NCBI RefSeq assembly: GCF_018255755.1
Contig: NZ_CP073766.1
Span: 5,330,501-5,394,500, forward strand
Source: Chitinophaga sp. HK235
Lineage (GTDB): Bacteria; Bacteroidota; Bacteroidia; Chitinophagales; Chitinophagaceae
Length of the DNA stretch: 64,000 bases
Direction of reading: 5' to 3'
Shown: positions 8,069 through 15,340 of the stretch, piece by piece
How positions within the stretch are numbered: position 1 is the stretch's first letter
How the letters are laid out: each line of letters starts with the position of its first letter
Position numbers and translations under genes: made by a program
The notes under the pieces: generated by a model
The model's database searches: none
Seen by the model: the letters and a program-made list of their open reading frames with translations, nothing else
What the model was told of the DNA's origin: nothing

Positions 8069-8464
8069 TTAATGTTCATAACAATCGTAGTTGCGCTGCC
8101 GGTAAATTTTTCCTTCGCGGAACTCGATAACGGTACAGATAAAGGCGTTCATGATCTGGCCTCTTCTGAATTTCCCTGCATCCACGCCTATTTCCCCGGT
8201 CCATTTGGCTTCCACCACGAGGGTATTACCATTTTGAAAGGCTTTGAGCACGCTATAATGCTGCGATTTCAGGATCTGCTTGTTGGTGGCCATACTGTCA
8301 AGCATCAACTCGAAATTCCTTTGTTTTACATCTACCGACAGCTGGTTCGGGTATTCTGTCTGTATAACGTTGGGATGAAAAATCTTGGCAAATTCGGCCG
8401 GATCCGCTGAAAAATTTTCCAGCAGCTGGAAATACCGGTATACGAGGGCCAGCTTTTCGTCCAT
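8069..8464 (-). CDS. SnoaL/NTF2-like family protein
   Basis: This 131-aa cytoplasmic protein has the pattern of the NTF2-like fold: an N-terminal helix 'LVYRYFQLLENFSADPAEFAKIFHPNVIQTEYP', then strands ending 'VIEFREGKIYRQRNYDCYEH'. Members of this fold bind small hydrophobic molecules or act as isomerases. This one has no diagnostic catalytic residues that I can assign. It is the first gene of a probable minus-strand run that continues with the lipoprotein and nrtR. Confidence 0.7.
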   Translation of the reverse strand: MDEKLALVYRYFQLLENFSADPAEFAKIFHPNVIQTEYPNQLSVDVKQRNFELMLDSMATNKQILKSQHYSVLKAFQNGNTLVVEAKWTGEIGVDAGKFRRGQIMNAFICTVIEFREGKIYRQRNYDCYEH

Positions 8465-8607
8465 TTACAGGGATGGGTTGATGAATTACGAATAACAATT
8501 ACAGCTTACCAACAGATACATGTGCTATCCTGTTTGTAATGCAATCTGCGAATTTATAAAATTCGTGTAAATGTAACTCATTCGTTTCCCGGAAAATGCG
8601 GGCGGAG

Positions 8608-9936
8608 TTATTTTCTGGCGGGAGCGTTGTCAAAAGCCAGTTTTTCCATGTTATCCGTTTTGGTGATAATGTCGTATACCAGTTTGATAACGGTCAGGGT
8701 GCCATCATAATTGATTTTATCTGCATTATCGTCTGCATCAGGAATGCTTTTGTGGGTATTGGTGCAGAAGTACAGTACCGGGATATTTTTTTTGTAGAAA
8801 GAGGCGTGGTCAGACGGGGAGGTACTGCTGGCATCGTATACCAGTTTGGGCTGTTTGGAGGCTACGCTGCCGATAATGCCGGGCCATCCGGGGGAAGAGC
8901 CAACGCCACCGATCTGCAGGCCGCGGGATGTGTCGAGGTCGCCGATAATGTCCATATTTATCATGTAGTTGACCTGCGACAGGTCTATGCCTTCGCTATG
9001 AGTGGTGAAGTAGCCGGAGCCGGCGAGGCCCTGCTCTTTACCGGAGAAGGCGATAATGACGAAATTATGGTTTTTAAGTTTGGCGGATTTGAGCATGCGG
9101 GCCAGTTCCAGGAGGGCGGCGGTACCACTGGCGTTGTCATCGGCACCATGGTAGATGGTGTGCCCCTCTCCCATTCCCAGGTGGTCGTAGTGAGCGCCGA
9201 TGATCACGGTTTTGGAGGCGTTGTTGTCGATATAGCCGATCACGTTGGTACCGGTTATTTTCACTGGTTTAAACGCTATCCGGAGGTCTATGAGGAAGGC
9301 ATCCGCCTCATCAGCGCCCAGTTTTTTGCTGATATCATTGCTGACCCATATGGCGGGTATGCTCGTAGCGGACATGGACTTTTCCTGCCAGCTGAGTACT
9401 TCTGCCGGGGATTCTTTCCCGTTGTAGAAGATGACGGCCGTAGCGCCTGACTTGGCGGCTATCTGCGTTTGCTGAAGGTATTGTTCCAGTTTGCTTTTAC
9501 GGTTATCCGGTTCCAGCTCGCTGATATTGATGAGCCATATATTGTCCGGTTCATTGACGTTAGGGAGTACCTCGCCCTTGGCGGTTTTGCCGGCACTGAA
9601 GGGTAGCGGGATGAACTGCTGACCGGCGGTGAGTTTTTCATGGTTCAGCGTCATGACGCAGTTATCAGCAGGTTCTCTGCCTTCGCGGATGGTGAAAGTC
9701 TGGAGGAAGCCGTTATCTCCTTTGGGGGAGATGGCCATTTGTTCCAGCTGTGTAGAGATATAGGCGGCAGCCAGCTGTTCGCCCGGTGCACCTGACTTGC
9801 GGCCTTCCAGCTTGTCACTGCTGAGATAAGTGACATGCTGTTGTAGATTAGACAAGGTTTTTCGGTCATTCTTTTTCTGTGCCTCTACGAACAAGGTAAT
9901 AGATACCAGTGGTAACAGCCAGGTTATCTTTTTCAC
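8608..9936 (-). CDS. secreted M28-family metallopeptidase homologue with altered catalytic motif
   Basis: This 442-aa exported protein has a signal peptide ending 'LFVEAQ', a PA-like inserted region, and an M28 di-zinc fold. Metal ligands can be traced: His and Asp of 'GAHYDHLG', Asp of 'GADDNASG', Glu of 'GKEQG', Asp of 'INMDIIGDL' and a late His in 'CTNTHK'. The motif that normally reads E-E (general base plus ligand) is K-E here ('FSGKEQGLAGS'), so the usual base is a lysine. The protein may bind metal and peptide without normal activity, or use another residue. Typical M28 members trim amino acids from peptides in the periplasm. The gene is monocistronic. Confidence 0.85.
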   Translation of the reverse strand: MKKITWLLPLVSITLFVEAQKKNDRKTLSNLQQHVTYLSSDKLEGRKSGAPGEQLAAAYISTQLEQMAISPKGDNGFLQTFTIREGREPADNCVMTLNHEKLTAGQQFIPLPFSAGKTAKGEVLPNVNEPDNIWLINISELEPDNRKSKLEQYLQQTQIAAKSGATAVIFYNGKESPAEVLSWQEKSMSATSIPAIWVSNDISKKLGADEADAFLIDLRIAFKPVKITGTNVIGYIDNNASKTVIIGAHYDHLGMGEGHTIYHGADDNASGTAALLELARMLKSAKLKNHNFVIIAFSGKEQGLAGSGYFTTHSEGIDLSQVNYMINMDIIGDLDTSRGLQIGGVGSSPGWPGIIGSVASKQPKLVYDASSTSPSDHASFYKKNIPVLYFCTNTHKSIPDADDNADKINYDGTLTVIKLVYDIITKTDNMEKLAFDNAPARK

Positions 9937-10107
9937 GCAATCTTTTTTTGGGTCTGCTGCAAAATTACGAATTACCCCCTGCTAATAGCACACTGAGGGA
10001 CGTTCTTTTTTAAGCCCCTATTGCATTTCAAGTATATTTAATATGATGCTTGGTCTGAAAACAGTCATACGGGGAAAGTGGGTTGTCATTGGTAAATGGC
10101 AAATCCC

Positions 10108-10115
10108 TATTTTTG
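10108..10115 (+). promoter_or_regulatory. -7 promoter element before gcvT
   Basis: TATTTTTG matches the Bacteroidetes -7 consensus TAnnTTTG and lies 20 bp before the gcvT start. The -33 match is poor: the nearest TTG is 22 bp upstream. Confidence 0.4.
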
Positions 10116-10135
10116 CCCCGTTTTAAAAACGAAGT

Positions 10136-11224
10136 ATGAAAAACACACCTTTTACAGAGAAACACATTGCACTGGGCGCCAAGATGGCTCCTTTTGCTGG
10201 TTACAACATGCCTATTTCCTATTCAGGTATTAATGACGAGCACCAGGCGGTGCGTACAAACGCCGGCGTGTTTGATGTAAGCCACATGGGTGAGTTTATA
10301 TTGAAAGGCGAGCATGCATTGGACCTGATCCAGCGTGTAACCACCAACGACGCGTCCAAACTGACTGCCGGTAAAGCCCAGTATAGTGCTCTGCCTAATA
10401 ATGAAGGTGGTCTTGTAGATGATCTGCTGGTTTATTGTATTGAAGAAAATAACGTTTATATGCTGGTAGTGAATGCCAGCAATATTGAAAAAGACTGGAA
10501 CTGGATAAGCCAGTTCAATACCAAAGGGGTGGAAATGCACAATATTTCCGATAAAACCTGCCTGCTGGCCATCCAGGGCCCTAATGCCACCAGCATACTG
10601 CAGCCCCTGACTGAAGTGGATATTGTAAACCTGAAATACTACACTTTCGCAAAAGGTGTTTTTGCTGGTGTGCCTAATGTAGTGATCAGCGCTACCGGTT
10701 ACACTGGTTCCGGTGGTATCGAGATCTATTTTGAAGATACTGATGGTGCAGCAGAGAAAATCTGGGACGCTATCTTCGCTGCCGGCGGTCCTAAAGGGCT
10801 GAAGCCAATCGGCCTGGGTGCCCGCGACACGCTCCGCCTGGAAATGGGCTTCTGCCTGTATGGTAATGATATCGACGACCGTACCTCTCCGATGGAAGCC
10901 GGTCTGGGATGGATCACCAAATTCACCAAAGATTTCCCTTCCCGTCCTGTTTTCGAAAAACAAAAGGCAGAAGGTGTTTCCCAGAAACTGGTAGGATTTG
11001 AAATGATCGACAAGGGTATTGCGCGTCATGACTACGAAATCAAAGACGCTGACGGTAATGTGATCGGTCGTGTGACTTCCGGTACACAGTCTCCTTCCCT
11101 GCAGAAAGCTATCGGTCTGGGCTATGTGAAAACAAGCCACGCTGCACTGGACTCCGAAATATTTATCGCGGTAAGGGACAAGGCCCTGAAGGCAAAAGTC
11201 GTGAAAGTGCCGTTCCTTAGCTAG
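10136..11224 (+). CDS. gcvT: glycine cleavage system T protein (aminomethyltransferase)
   Basis: It transfers the methylene group from the aminomethyl-lipoyl H protein to tetrahydrofolate, releasing ammonia, in glycine breakdown and one-carbon supply. The length (362 aa) is normal. Motifs are typical: 'MAPFAGYNMPISY', 'GVFDVSHMGE', 'GGLVDDLLVY' with the conserved catalytic Asp, 'ATGYTGSGGIEIYFE' and 'LGARDTLRLEMGFCLYG'. The C-terminal beta-barrel ends with 'GRVTSGTQSPSL' and 'IGLGYV'. No gcvH or gcvP is nearby, so the system is dispersed as in many Bacteroidetes. Confidence 0.97.
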   Translation: MKNTPFTEKHIALGAKMAPFAGYNMPISYSGINDEHQAVRTNAGVFDVSHMGEFILKGEHALDLIQRVTTNDASKLTAGKAQYSALPNNEGGLVDDLLVYCIEENNVYMLVVNASNIEKDWNWISQFNTKGVEMHNISDKTCLLAIQGPNATSILQPLTEVDIVNLKYYTFAKGVFAGVPNVVISATGYTGSGGIEIYFEDTDGAAEKIWDAIFAAGGPKGLKPIGLGARDTLRLEMGFCLYGNDIDDRTSPMEAGLGWITKFTKDFPSRPVFEKQKAEGVSQKLVGFEMIDKGIARHDYEIKDADGNVIGRVTSGTQSPSLQKAIGLGYVKTSHAALDSEIFIAVRDKALKAKVVKVPFLS

Positions 11225-11272
11225 GAATAGCGGGTGAAAGTTATTAATTTCGTCACGCATGTTTCACACGAA

Positions 11273-11343
11273 GGCGTAAAGCAGCAATGACGCAGAGACA
11301 GCAGTATCTTTATTCAGTCTTTGCTCTTTTGCTGCTTTGCGGC
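11273..11343. repeat. imperfect inverted repeat (REP-like hairpin)
   Basis: Two 27-nt arms (11273-11299 and 11317-11343) match at about 20 positions when folded, around a 17-nt loop. The arms are built of GCAAAG/GCAGCAA-type words and contain no gene. It lies between gcvT and the SRPBCC gene and looks like a dispersed intergenic palindrome. Copy number elsewhere cannot be seen here. Confidence 0.45.
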
Positions 11344-11383
11344 TTTGGGTGGTCAACGGAATTATTTATTTATTGCCATATCT

Positions 11384-11857
11384 ATGCCTACTATTCATTT
11401 AACTACCGTGATCTATGCTCCCCTGGAGAGAGTCTATGACCTCAGCCGGAGTATTACCCTGCATAAACGCAGCATGACGCACCGGCAGGAAGAGGCCATC
11501 AAAGGTCGCACCAACGGACTGATTAAGTACAACGAAACAGTTACCTGGCGTGCAAAGCATCTGGGTAAGGTGCGGGAACTGACCACTAAAATAATTGCCA
11601 TGAAGGAGTGGGAACATTTCACCGATGAAATGACAGAAGGTGATTTCACCCATATGAAACATGAGCACCATTTCAAACAGATCGGCAACGGTACGGTAAT
11701 GATTGATATCATGGATTTTGGCACCCCCTATGGCTGGCTTGGCCGCATGGTGGAACGCTTTTATCTGGTGGGATACATGACCAGACTGCTACAGCACCGT
11801 AATGAAACCATTAAGGATTACGCAGAGAGTGAAAAGTGGAGAGTAGTCCTTGATTAA
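11384..11857 (+). CDS. SRPBCC (START-like) family protein
   Basis: This 157-aa protein fits the helix-grip SRPBCC fold, which binds hydrophobic ligands in a deep pocket. The ATG at 11384 is chosen because 'MPTIHLTTVIYAPLERVYDLSRSI' is the standard first strand and helix of the family. The longer reading frame would run into the preceding repeat. Ligand is unknown. It precedes comB by 17 bp on the same strand, so the two are probably co-transcribed, although no shared function is clear. Confidence 0.75.
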   Translation: MPTIHLTTVIYAPLERVYDLSRSITLHKRSMTHRQEEAIKGRTNGLIKYNETVTWRAKHLGKVRELTTKIIAMKEWEHFTDEMTEGDFTHMKHEHHFKQIGNGTVMIDIMDFGTPYGWLGRMVERFYLVGYMTRLLQHRNETIKDYAESEKWRVVLD

Positions 11858-11874
11858 TGCATAAATGCAATTGA

Positions 11875-12597
11875 ATGACAGAAAGCAACAAACCCAGCCT
11901 GGAAGTATGTCTATCCCCGGCTTTATTACATTTATTTGATGTGAAAAACAGCATCGTGGTCATCATCGATGTACTGCGTGCTACCTCAACCATCTGCACC
12001 GCCCTGTACAATGGCGCTGCCAAAGTAATACCAGTAGCTACCGTAGAAGAATGTGTGAATATCGGCCGTGCGATCGATGGCATCACTGCCGGCGAACGCG
12101 ATGGTAAAGTGGCGGAAGGACTGGTACATGGTAACTCCCCTTTTGAATATCCCCGGGAGTTTATCGAAAACAAAACACTGGTGCTCACTACTACCAACGG
12201 CACCAAGTTACTGCATATGGCCAAAGATGCCATTCAGATCATTACCGGCTCTTTTCCCAATATCAGCGCGGTATGCGACTACCTGATCGCTCAAAATCAA
12301 AACGTGATACTGGGATGCGCCGCCTGGAAAGACCGGGTGAACATGGAAGATACGCTCTTCGCCGGTGCAGTGGTAAATCGCATCCGGGAACATTTTGATG
12401 TCAACTGTGATTCTGCAATTGCCGCTGAAACACTGTATGAATCTGCTAAAACAGATATCCATCAATTTATGAAACAGGCCTCCCACTACAAACGTCTCGC
12501 TAAATACGGCCTGGAAAAAGATATTGCCTATTGCCTTACGCCTGATGGCGCCAATATTCTCCCGATATTTAAAGACGGAGCACTGGTAGGCATTTAG
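11875..12597 (+). CDS. comB: 2-phosphosulfolactate phosphatase family protein (ComB)
   Basis: ComB removes phosphate from 2-phosphosulfolactate in the archaeal coenzyme M pathway. The 240-aa protein has the family signatures 'VVIIDVLRATSTICTAL', 'ITAGERDGKVAEGLVHGNSP' and 'TTTNGTKLLHMA', so family membership is firm. The physiological role is less clear. No other coenzyme M or sulfolactate gene is nearby. In Bacteroidetes the product might feed sulfonate or sulfonolipid metabolism, or the substrate may differ. A long perfect palindrome follows the stop codon. Confidence 0.9.
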   Translation: MTESNKPSLEVCLSPALLHLFDVKNSIVVIIDVLRATSTICTALYNGAAKVIPVATVEECVNIGRAIDGITAGERDGKVAEGLVHGNSPFEYPREFIENKTLVLTTTNGTKLLHMAKDAIQIITGSFPNISAVCDYLIAQNQNVILGCAAWKDRVNMEDTLFAGAVVNRIREHFDVNCDSAIAAETLYESAKTDIHQFMKQASHYKRLAKYGLEKDIAYCLTPDGANILPIFKDGALVGI

Positions 12598-12600
12598 ACA

Positions 12601-12663
12601 TTTTTTTATTTAGATATTTTGATATTTAGAGACTCTAAATATCAAAATATCTAAATAAAAAAA
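12601..12663. terminator. perfect 63-nt palindrome, bidirectional terminator
   Basis: The 31-bp arms are perfectly complementary around a single A at 12632. They are very AT-rich, with a run of T at either end of the transcribed hairpin. The palindrome sits between the convergent comB and DoxX genes and would terminate transcription from both sides. It could also extrude as a cruciform. Confidence 0.75.
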
Positions 12664-12674
12664 TATCCAAATAT

Positions 12675-13058
12675 CTACGCTGTTTGTACCCGTTTTCCCC
12701 CTCCGATAATAAAAGAGATAAATACAATCCCCATGGCCAGCGGGTAGGACACTTCCGCGAAAGGCGCTCCTGAAGCTACCTTGAATAAGGTGGCAACGAT
12801 CATCGTACCCAACAGTGCGACAGCCGCTGGCCTGATGAAGAAGCCGGTAATCAGGGCAATACCTCCCAGCAGTTCAGAAAGAGTGGCCAGCAGACCCCAG
12901 AAAGCAGGCCATTTGCTGATGCCGATGGTTTTCAGTGTTCCGCCCAGGAATTCCCAGGTGGCAGTACCACCCTGTAATTTCTGAATGCCAAAGATCACGA
13001 ATAATATGCCGAGGCCTATACGTAATACCAGAAATGCAATTTGTTTGTTGTCTTTCAT
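12675..13058 (-). CDS. DoxX family membrane protein
   Basis: This 127-aa protein has four predicted membrane helices and the DoxX start 'VLRIGLGILFVIFGIQKLQGG'. DoxX proteins sit in the inner membrane, and some contribute to thiol or sulfur redox functions; the precise role here is unknown. The gene is 89 bp downstream of the AraC regulator on the same strand, so the regulator may control it. Confidence 0.85.
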   Translation of the reverse strand: MKDNKQIAFLVLRIGLGILFVIFGIQKLQGGTATWEFLGGTLKTIGISKWPAFWGLLATLSELLGGIALITGFFIRPAAVALLGTMIVATLFKVASGAPFAEVSYPLAMGIVFISFIIGGGKRVQTA

Positions 13059-13147
13059 AAGAAGTGTGTGTGTTTAAGAATGAAGACACAAAACTACAAT
13101 CCCGGCAAAAGGAAAAACATGGATAAAAATGTGTTTGTGTTGCACTT

Positions 13148-14041
13148 TTATGCCTGCGGGGAGTTGTCCCGGAATTGCTGTGGAGAGATACCTGTATTTT
13201 TTTTGAAGAAACGGGTGAAATAGGCCGGATCATCGAAGCCGATGCGGTAGCCGGCTTCTTTAACGGTAAGTTCGTTGAGGAAGAGCAGCCGTTTGGCTTC
13301 CAGGAGGATACGCTCCCGGATGAGAGAGCCGGCGGTTTTGCCGGTGAACCGTTGGGTGATGCTATTCAGCTGCCGTGGAGTAACATGCATTCTTGAAGCA
13401 TAGTCCTGCACTTCATGCAGTTCATGGAAATGCTGGTGCAGTAAGAGTTTGAACTGGAGCAGCTGTGTTTGCGGAGCGCCGGGCAACAGGTGGGCCTCTC
13501 CCAGTTGGCGCCGCCGGATGCGCATGATCTCCATCAGAATTACGCGGATGTAGGAAAAGAGGATCTGTGTAACATCATCCCCGCCCCTGTTGAATTCGTC
13601 CTGTGCAATGTTCAGCAGGTTGTCCAGACGTGCCAGCTCCGCCTCTTCCAGCGGTATTACCGGGCAGGCCTGCATATTGTCGAAGAGGAAGTGGCCCAGC
13701 AGCTGGCTGTCGGGGTCGTTGCCACTGCTGAAGAAAGCCGGATCAAACCGGAGCGTATATCCGTTGGAGCCTTCACGGTTCAACTGATGCACCTGTTCCG
13801 GTGACAACAGGAAAACCACTGCTCCTTCAAACGGATAAGCTACAAAGTCCACATAATGTACGCCCTTGCTGCGATGCAGCAGCAATATCTCATAATAGGC
13901 ATGCCGGTGAGGGTATTGCCTCGGCATGATCTTCCCTTCATCATTAAAACCCGCAATCAACACATTGTTGGAAAACGGTGGTACCGGAACGGTTACACCA
14001 TCGTTGATCCGGTGTTGTGGAATAGGTGATCGCATGTTCAA
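13148..14041 (-). CDS. AraC family transcriptional regulator
   Basis: This 297-aa regulator has an N-terminal cupin-like sensing domain ('PHRHAYYEILLLHRSKG', about 43-60). Its C-terminal pair of helix-turn-helix motifs covers about 190-290 and includes 'VTPRQLNSITQRFTGKT' and the signature 'EAGYRIGFDDPAYFTRFFKK'. The start could also be the ATG two codons later. It is divergent from the MBL-fold gene (79 bp apart) and upstream of DoxX. It probably controls one or both. The effector is unknown. Confidence 0.93.
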   Translation of the reverse strand: MNMRSPIPQHRINDGVTVPVPPFSNNVLIAGFNDEGKIMPRQYPHRHAYYEILLLHRSKGVHYVDFVAYPFEGAVVFLLSPEQVHQLNREGSNGYTLRFDPAFFSSGNDPDSQLLGHFLFDNMQACPVIPLEEAELARLDNLLNIAQDEFNRGGDDVTQILFSYIRVILMEIMRIRRRQLGEAHLLPGAPQTQLLQFKLLLHQHFHELHEVQDYASRMHVTPRQLNSITQRFTGKTAGSLIRERILLEAKRLLFLNELTVKEAGYRIGFDDPAYFTRFFKKNTGISPQQFRDNSPQA

Positions 14042-14120
14042 ATGTACAAGTATTTGTTGAGGATGTCCCTTGAGAGAGGCGCTTCGCCGGGGTACTTTTG
14101 ATATTCAAAAATGATGATTT

Positions 14121-15026
14121 ATGCAAAAGCAAAACACGCGACGCGACTGGATCAAACAAAGCGGGCTGGCGATAGCCGGGCTGCCGCTTTTATCAAAAAT
14201 GCCCTACCTTTCAAATGATAAAAACAATGTTATGAAACACTATATCTGTGTTACCTGTGGTGTGCAGTATGATGCTGCGGAGACTGCGCCGGCACACTGT
14301 CCTATCTGCGAAGATGAACGCCAGTATGTGAATCCTGCCGGGCAGAGCTGGACCACCCTTGAACAGATACAAAAAGGCCATAAGAATGTTATAGAGCTGG
14401 TGGCGCCTGGTATATATGCTATTTACTCGACGCCCGGCTTCGCCATATCGCAACGGGCGCATCTGGTGGTAACACCTCATGGGAATATTCTGTGGGATTG
14501 TATTACTAACCTGGACGACTCTACGATAGATATCATCCGCCGCCTGGGTGGGATCAGGGCAATTGCCATTTCGCATCCCCATTATTTTTCGACTATTGTG
14601 GAATGGAGCCATGCTTTTGACAATGCGCCGGTATATGTACATCAGCTGGATGCTTCCTGGCTGGGAAGGCATGATCCGGTGATTCGTTTATGGGAGGGCA
14701 AAACGCTGGACCTCTGGGATGGTATGAAGCTGGTGCTTTGTGGTGGGCACTTCCCCGGTGCCAATGTGCTGTACAGCCCTGCGGGCAAAGGTGCCCTGCT
14801 GGTGGGTGATGTGATCCAGGTGTCTACCGACCGGAAAACGACTTCTTTTATGTATAGCTATCCTAATAATATCCCGCTGTCGGCAGCGGAGGTGAAGATT
14901 ATCCAGGAGGCGGTGTCTCCGCTGTCTTATGATGCCATGTACGGGGCCTTCGGCAAATATATCCTGACAGGGGCCCGGGAGGCGATGGATTTTTCTGTGA
15001 AGCGGTATATCCGGCATATTAGCTAA
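14121..15026 (+). CDS. Tat-exported MBL-fold protein with rubredoxin-like zinc knuckle
   Basis: This 301-aa protein opens with a twin-arginine type signal ('TRRDWIKQSGLAIAG'). A four-cysteine knuckle follows ('CVTCG' and 'CPICED', about 43-63), and then a metallo-beta-lactamase fold. The usual HxHxDH metal motif appears only as 'SHPHYFSTIVEW', so the Asp-His pair is missing. A later His ('CGGHFPG') and Asp ('VGDVIQV') are kept, so one metal site may remain. An alternative start at 14232 would remove the signal and begin directly at the knuckle. It is divergent from the AraC regulator. Hydrolase activity is likely but the substrate is unknown. Confidence 0.8.
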   Translation: MQKQNTRRDWIKQSGLAIAGLPLLSKMPYLSNDKNNVMKHYICVTCGVQYDAAETAPAHCPICEDERQYVNPAGQSWTTLEQIQKGHKNVIELVAPGIYAIYSTPGFAISQRAHLVVTPHGNILWDCITNLDDSTIDIIRRLGGIRAIAISHPHYFSTIVEWSHAFDNAPVYVHQLDASWLGRHDPVIRLWEGKTLDLWDGMKLVLCGGHFPGANVLYSPAGKGALLVGDVIQVSTDRKTTSFMYSYPNNIPLSAAEVKIIQEAVSPLSYDAMYGAFGKYILTGAREAMDFSVKRYIRHIS

Positions 15027-15139
15027 AAACAGCCCTTGTATATGCTTTTTATTTCATGTGAACATAAATTATTGATAAACAGAGGTAAAATAGTATCAGT
15101 AAATTCACATTATAAAAAATAATTATAAAATAAATTTCC

Positions 15140-15197
15140 ATTCCGCTCCTGGCCTCGTCAGGGGCGGGTAACGGGGAATATGCCACCACAGCGGAAT
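15140..15197 (+). other. structured non-coding segment before the SNF2 gene
   Basis: The 314-bp gap 15027-15340 contains no gene. Its GC-rich core has an 8-bp perfect inverted repeat (ATTCCGCT at 15140-15147, AGCGGAAT at 15190-15197). Inside it is a smaller hairpin, CCTG-N7-CAGG. The flanks are very AT-rich. I could not match it to a known riboswitch. It may be a folded leader, or the end of the MBL transcript. Confidence 0.35.
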
Positions 15198-15340
15198 TGT
15201 GATTTAACTCTCATTTTGGGCGCTGTTTATTAGAGATTTCTGCTTAGTTTTGTGGATTGCCTTTTTATCAGCGGTTAAAGATTTTTGATATATTTATTTA
15301 CCCCGTAGACTGATAATAAAAGCAGGCAACAACGTATAGT

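Noticed and set aside
10223..11260. 345-aa reading frame antisense to gcvT
   Set aside because: It lies wholly across a clear gcvT gene and has no recognisable domain. It is a codon-bias shadow.
15027..15340. Cobalamin-type riboswitch
   Set aside because: A GGGAAT...GCCAC stretch looked suggestive, but the other conserved blocks and a B12-related gene are lacking.
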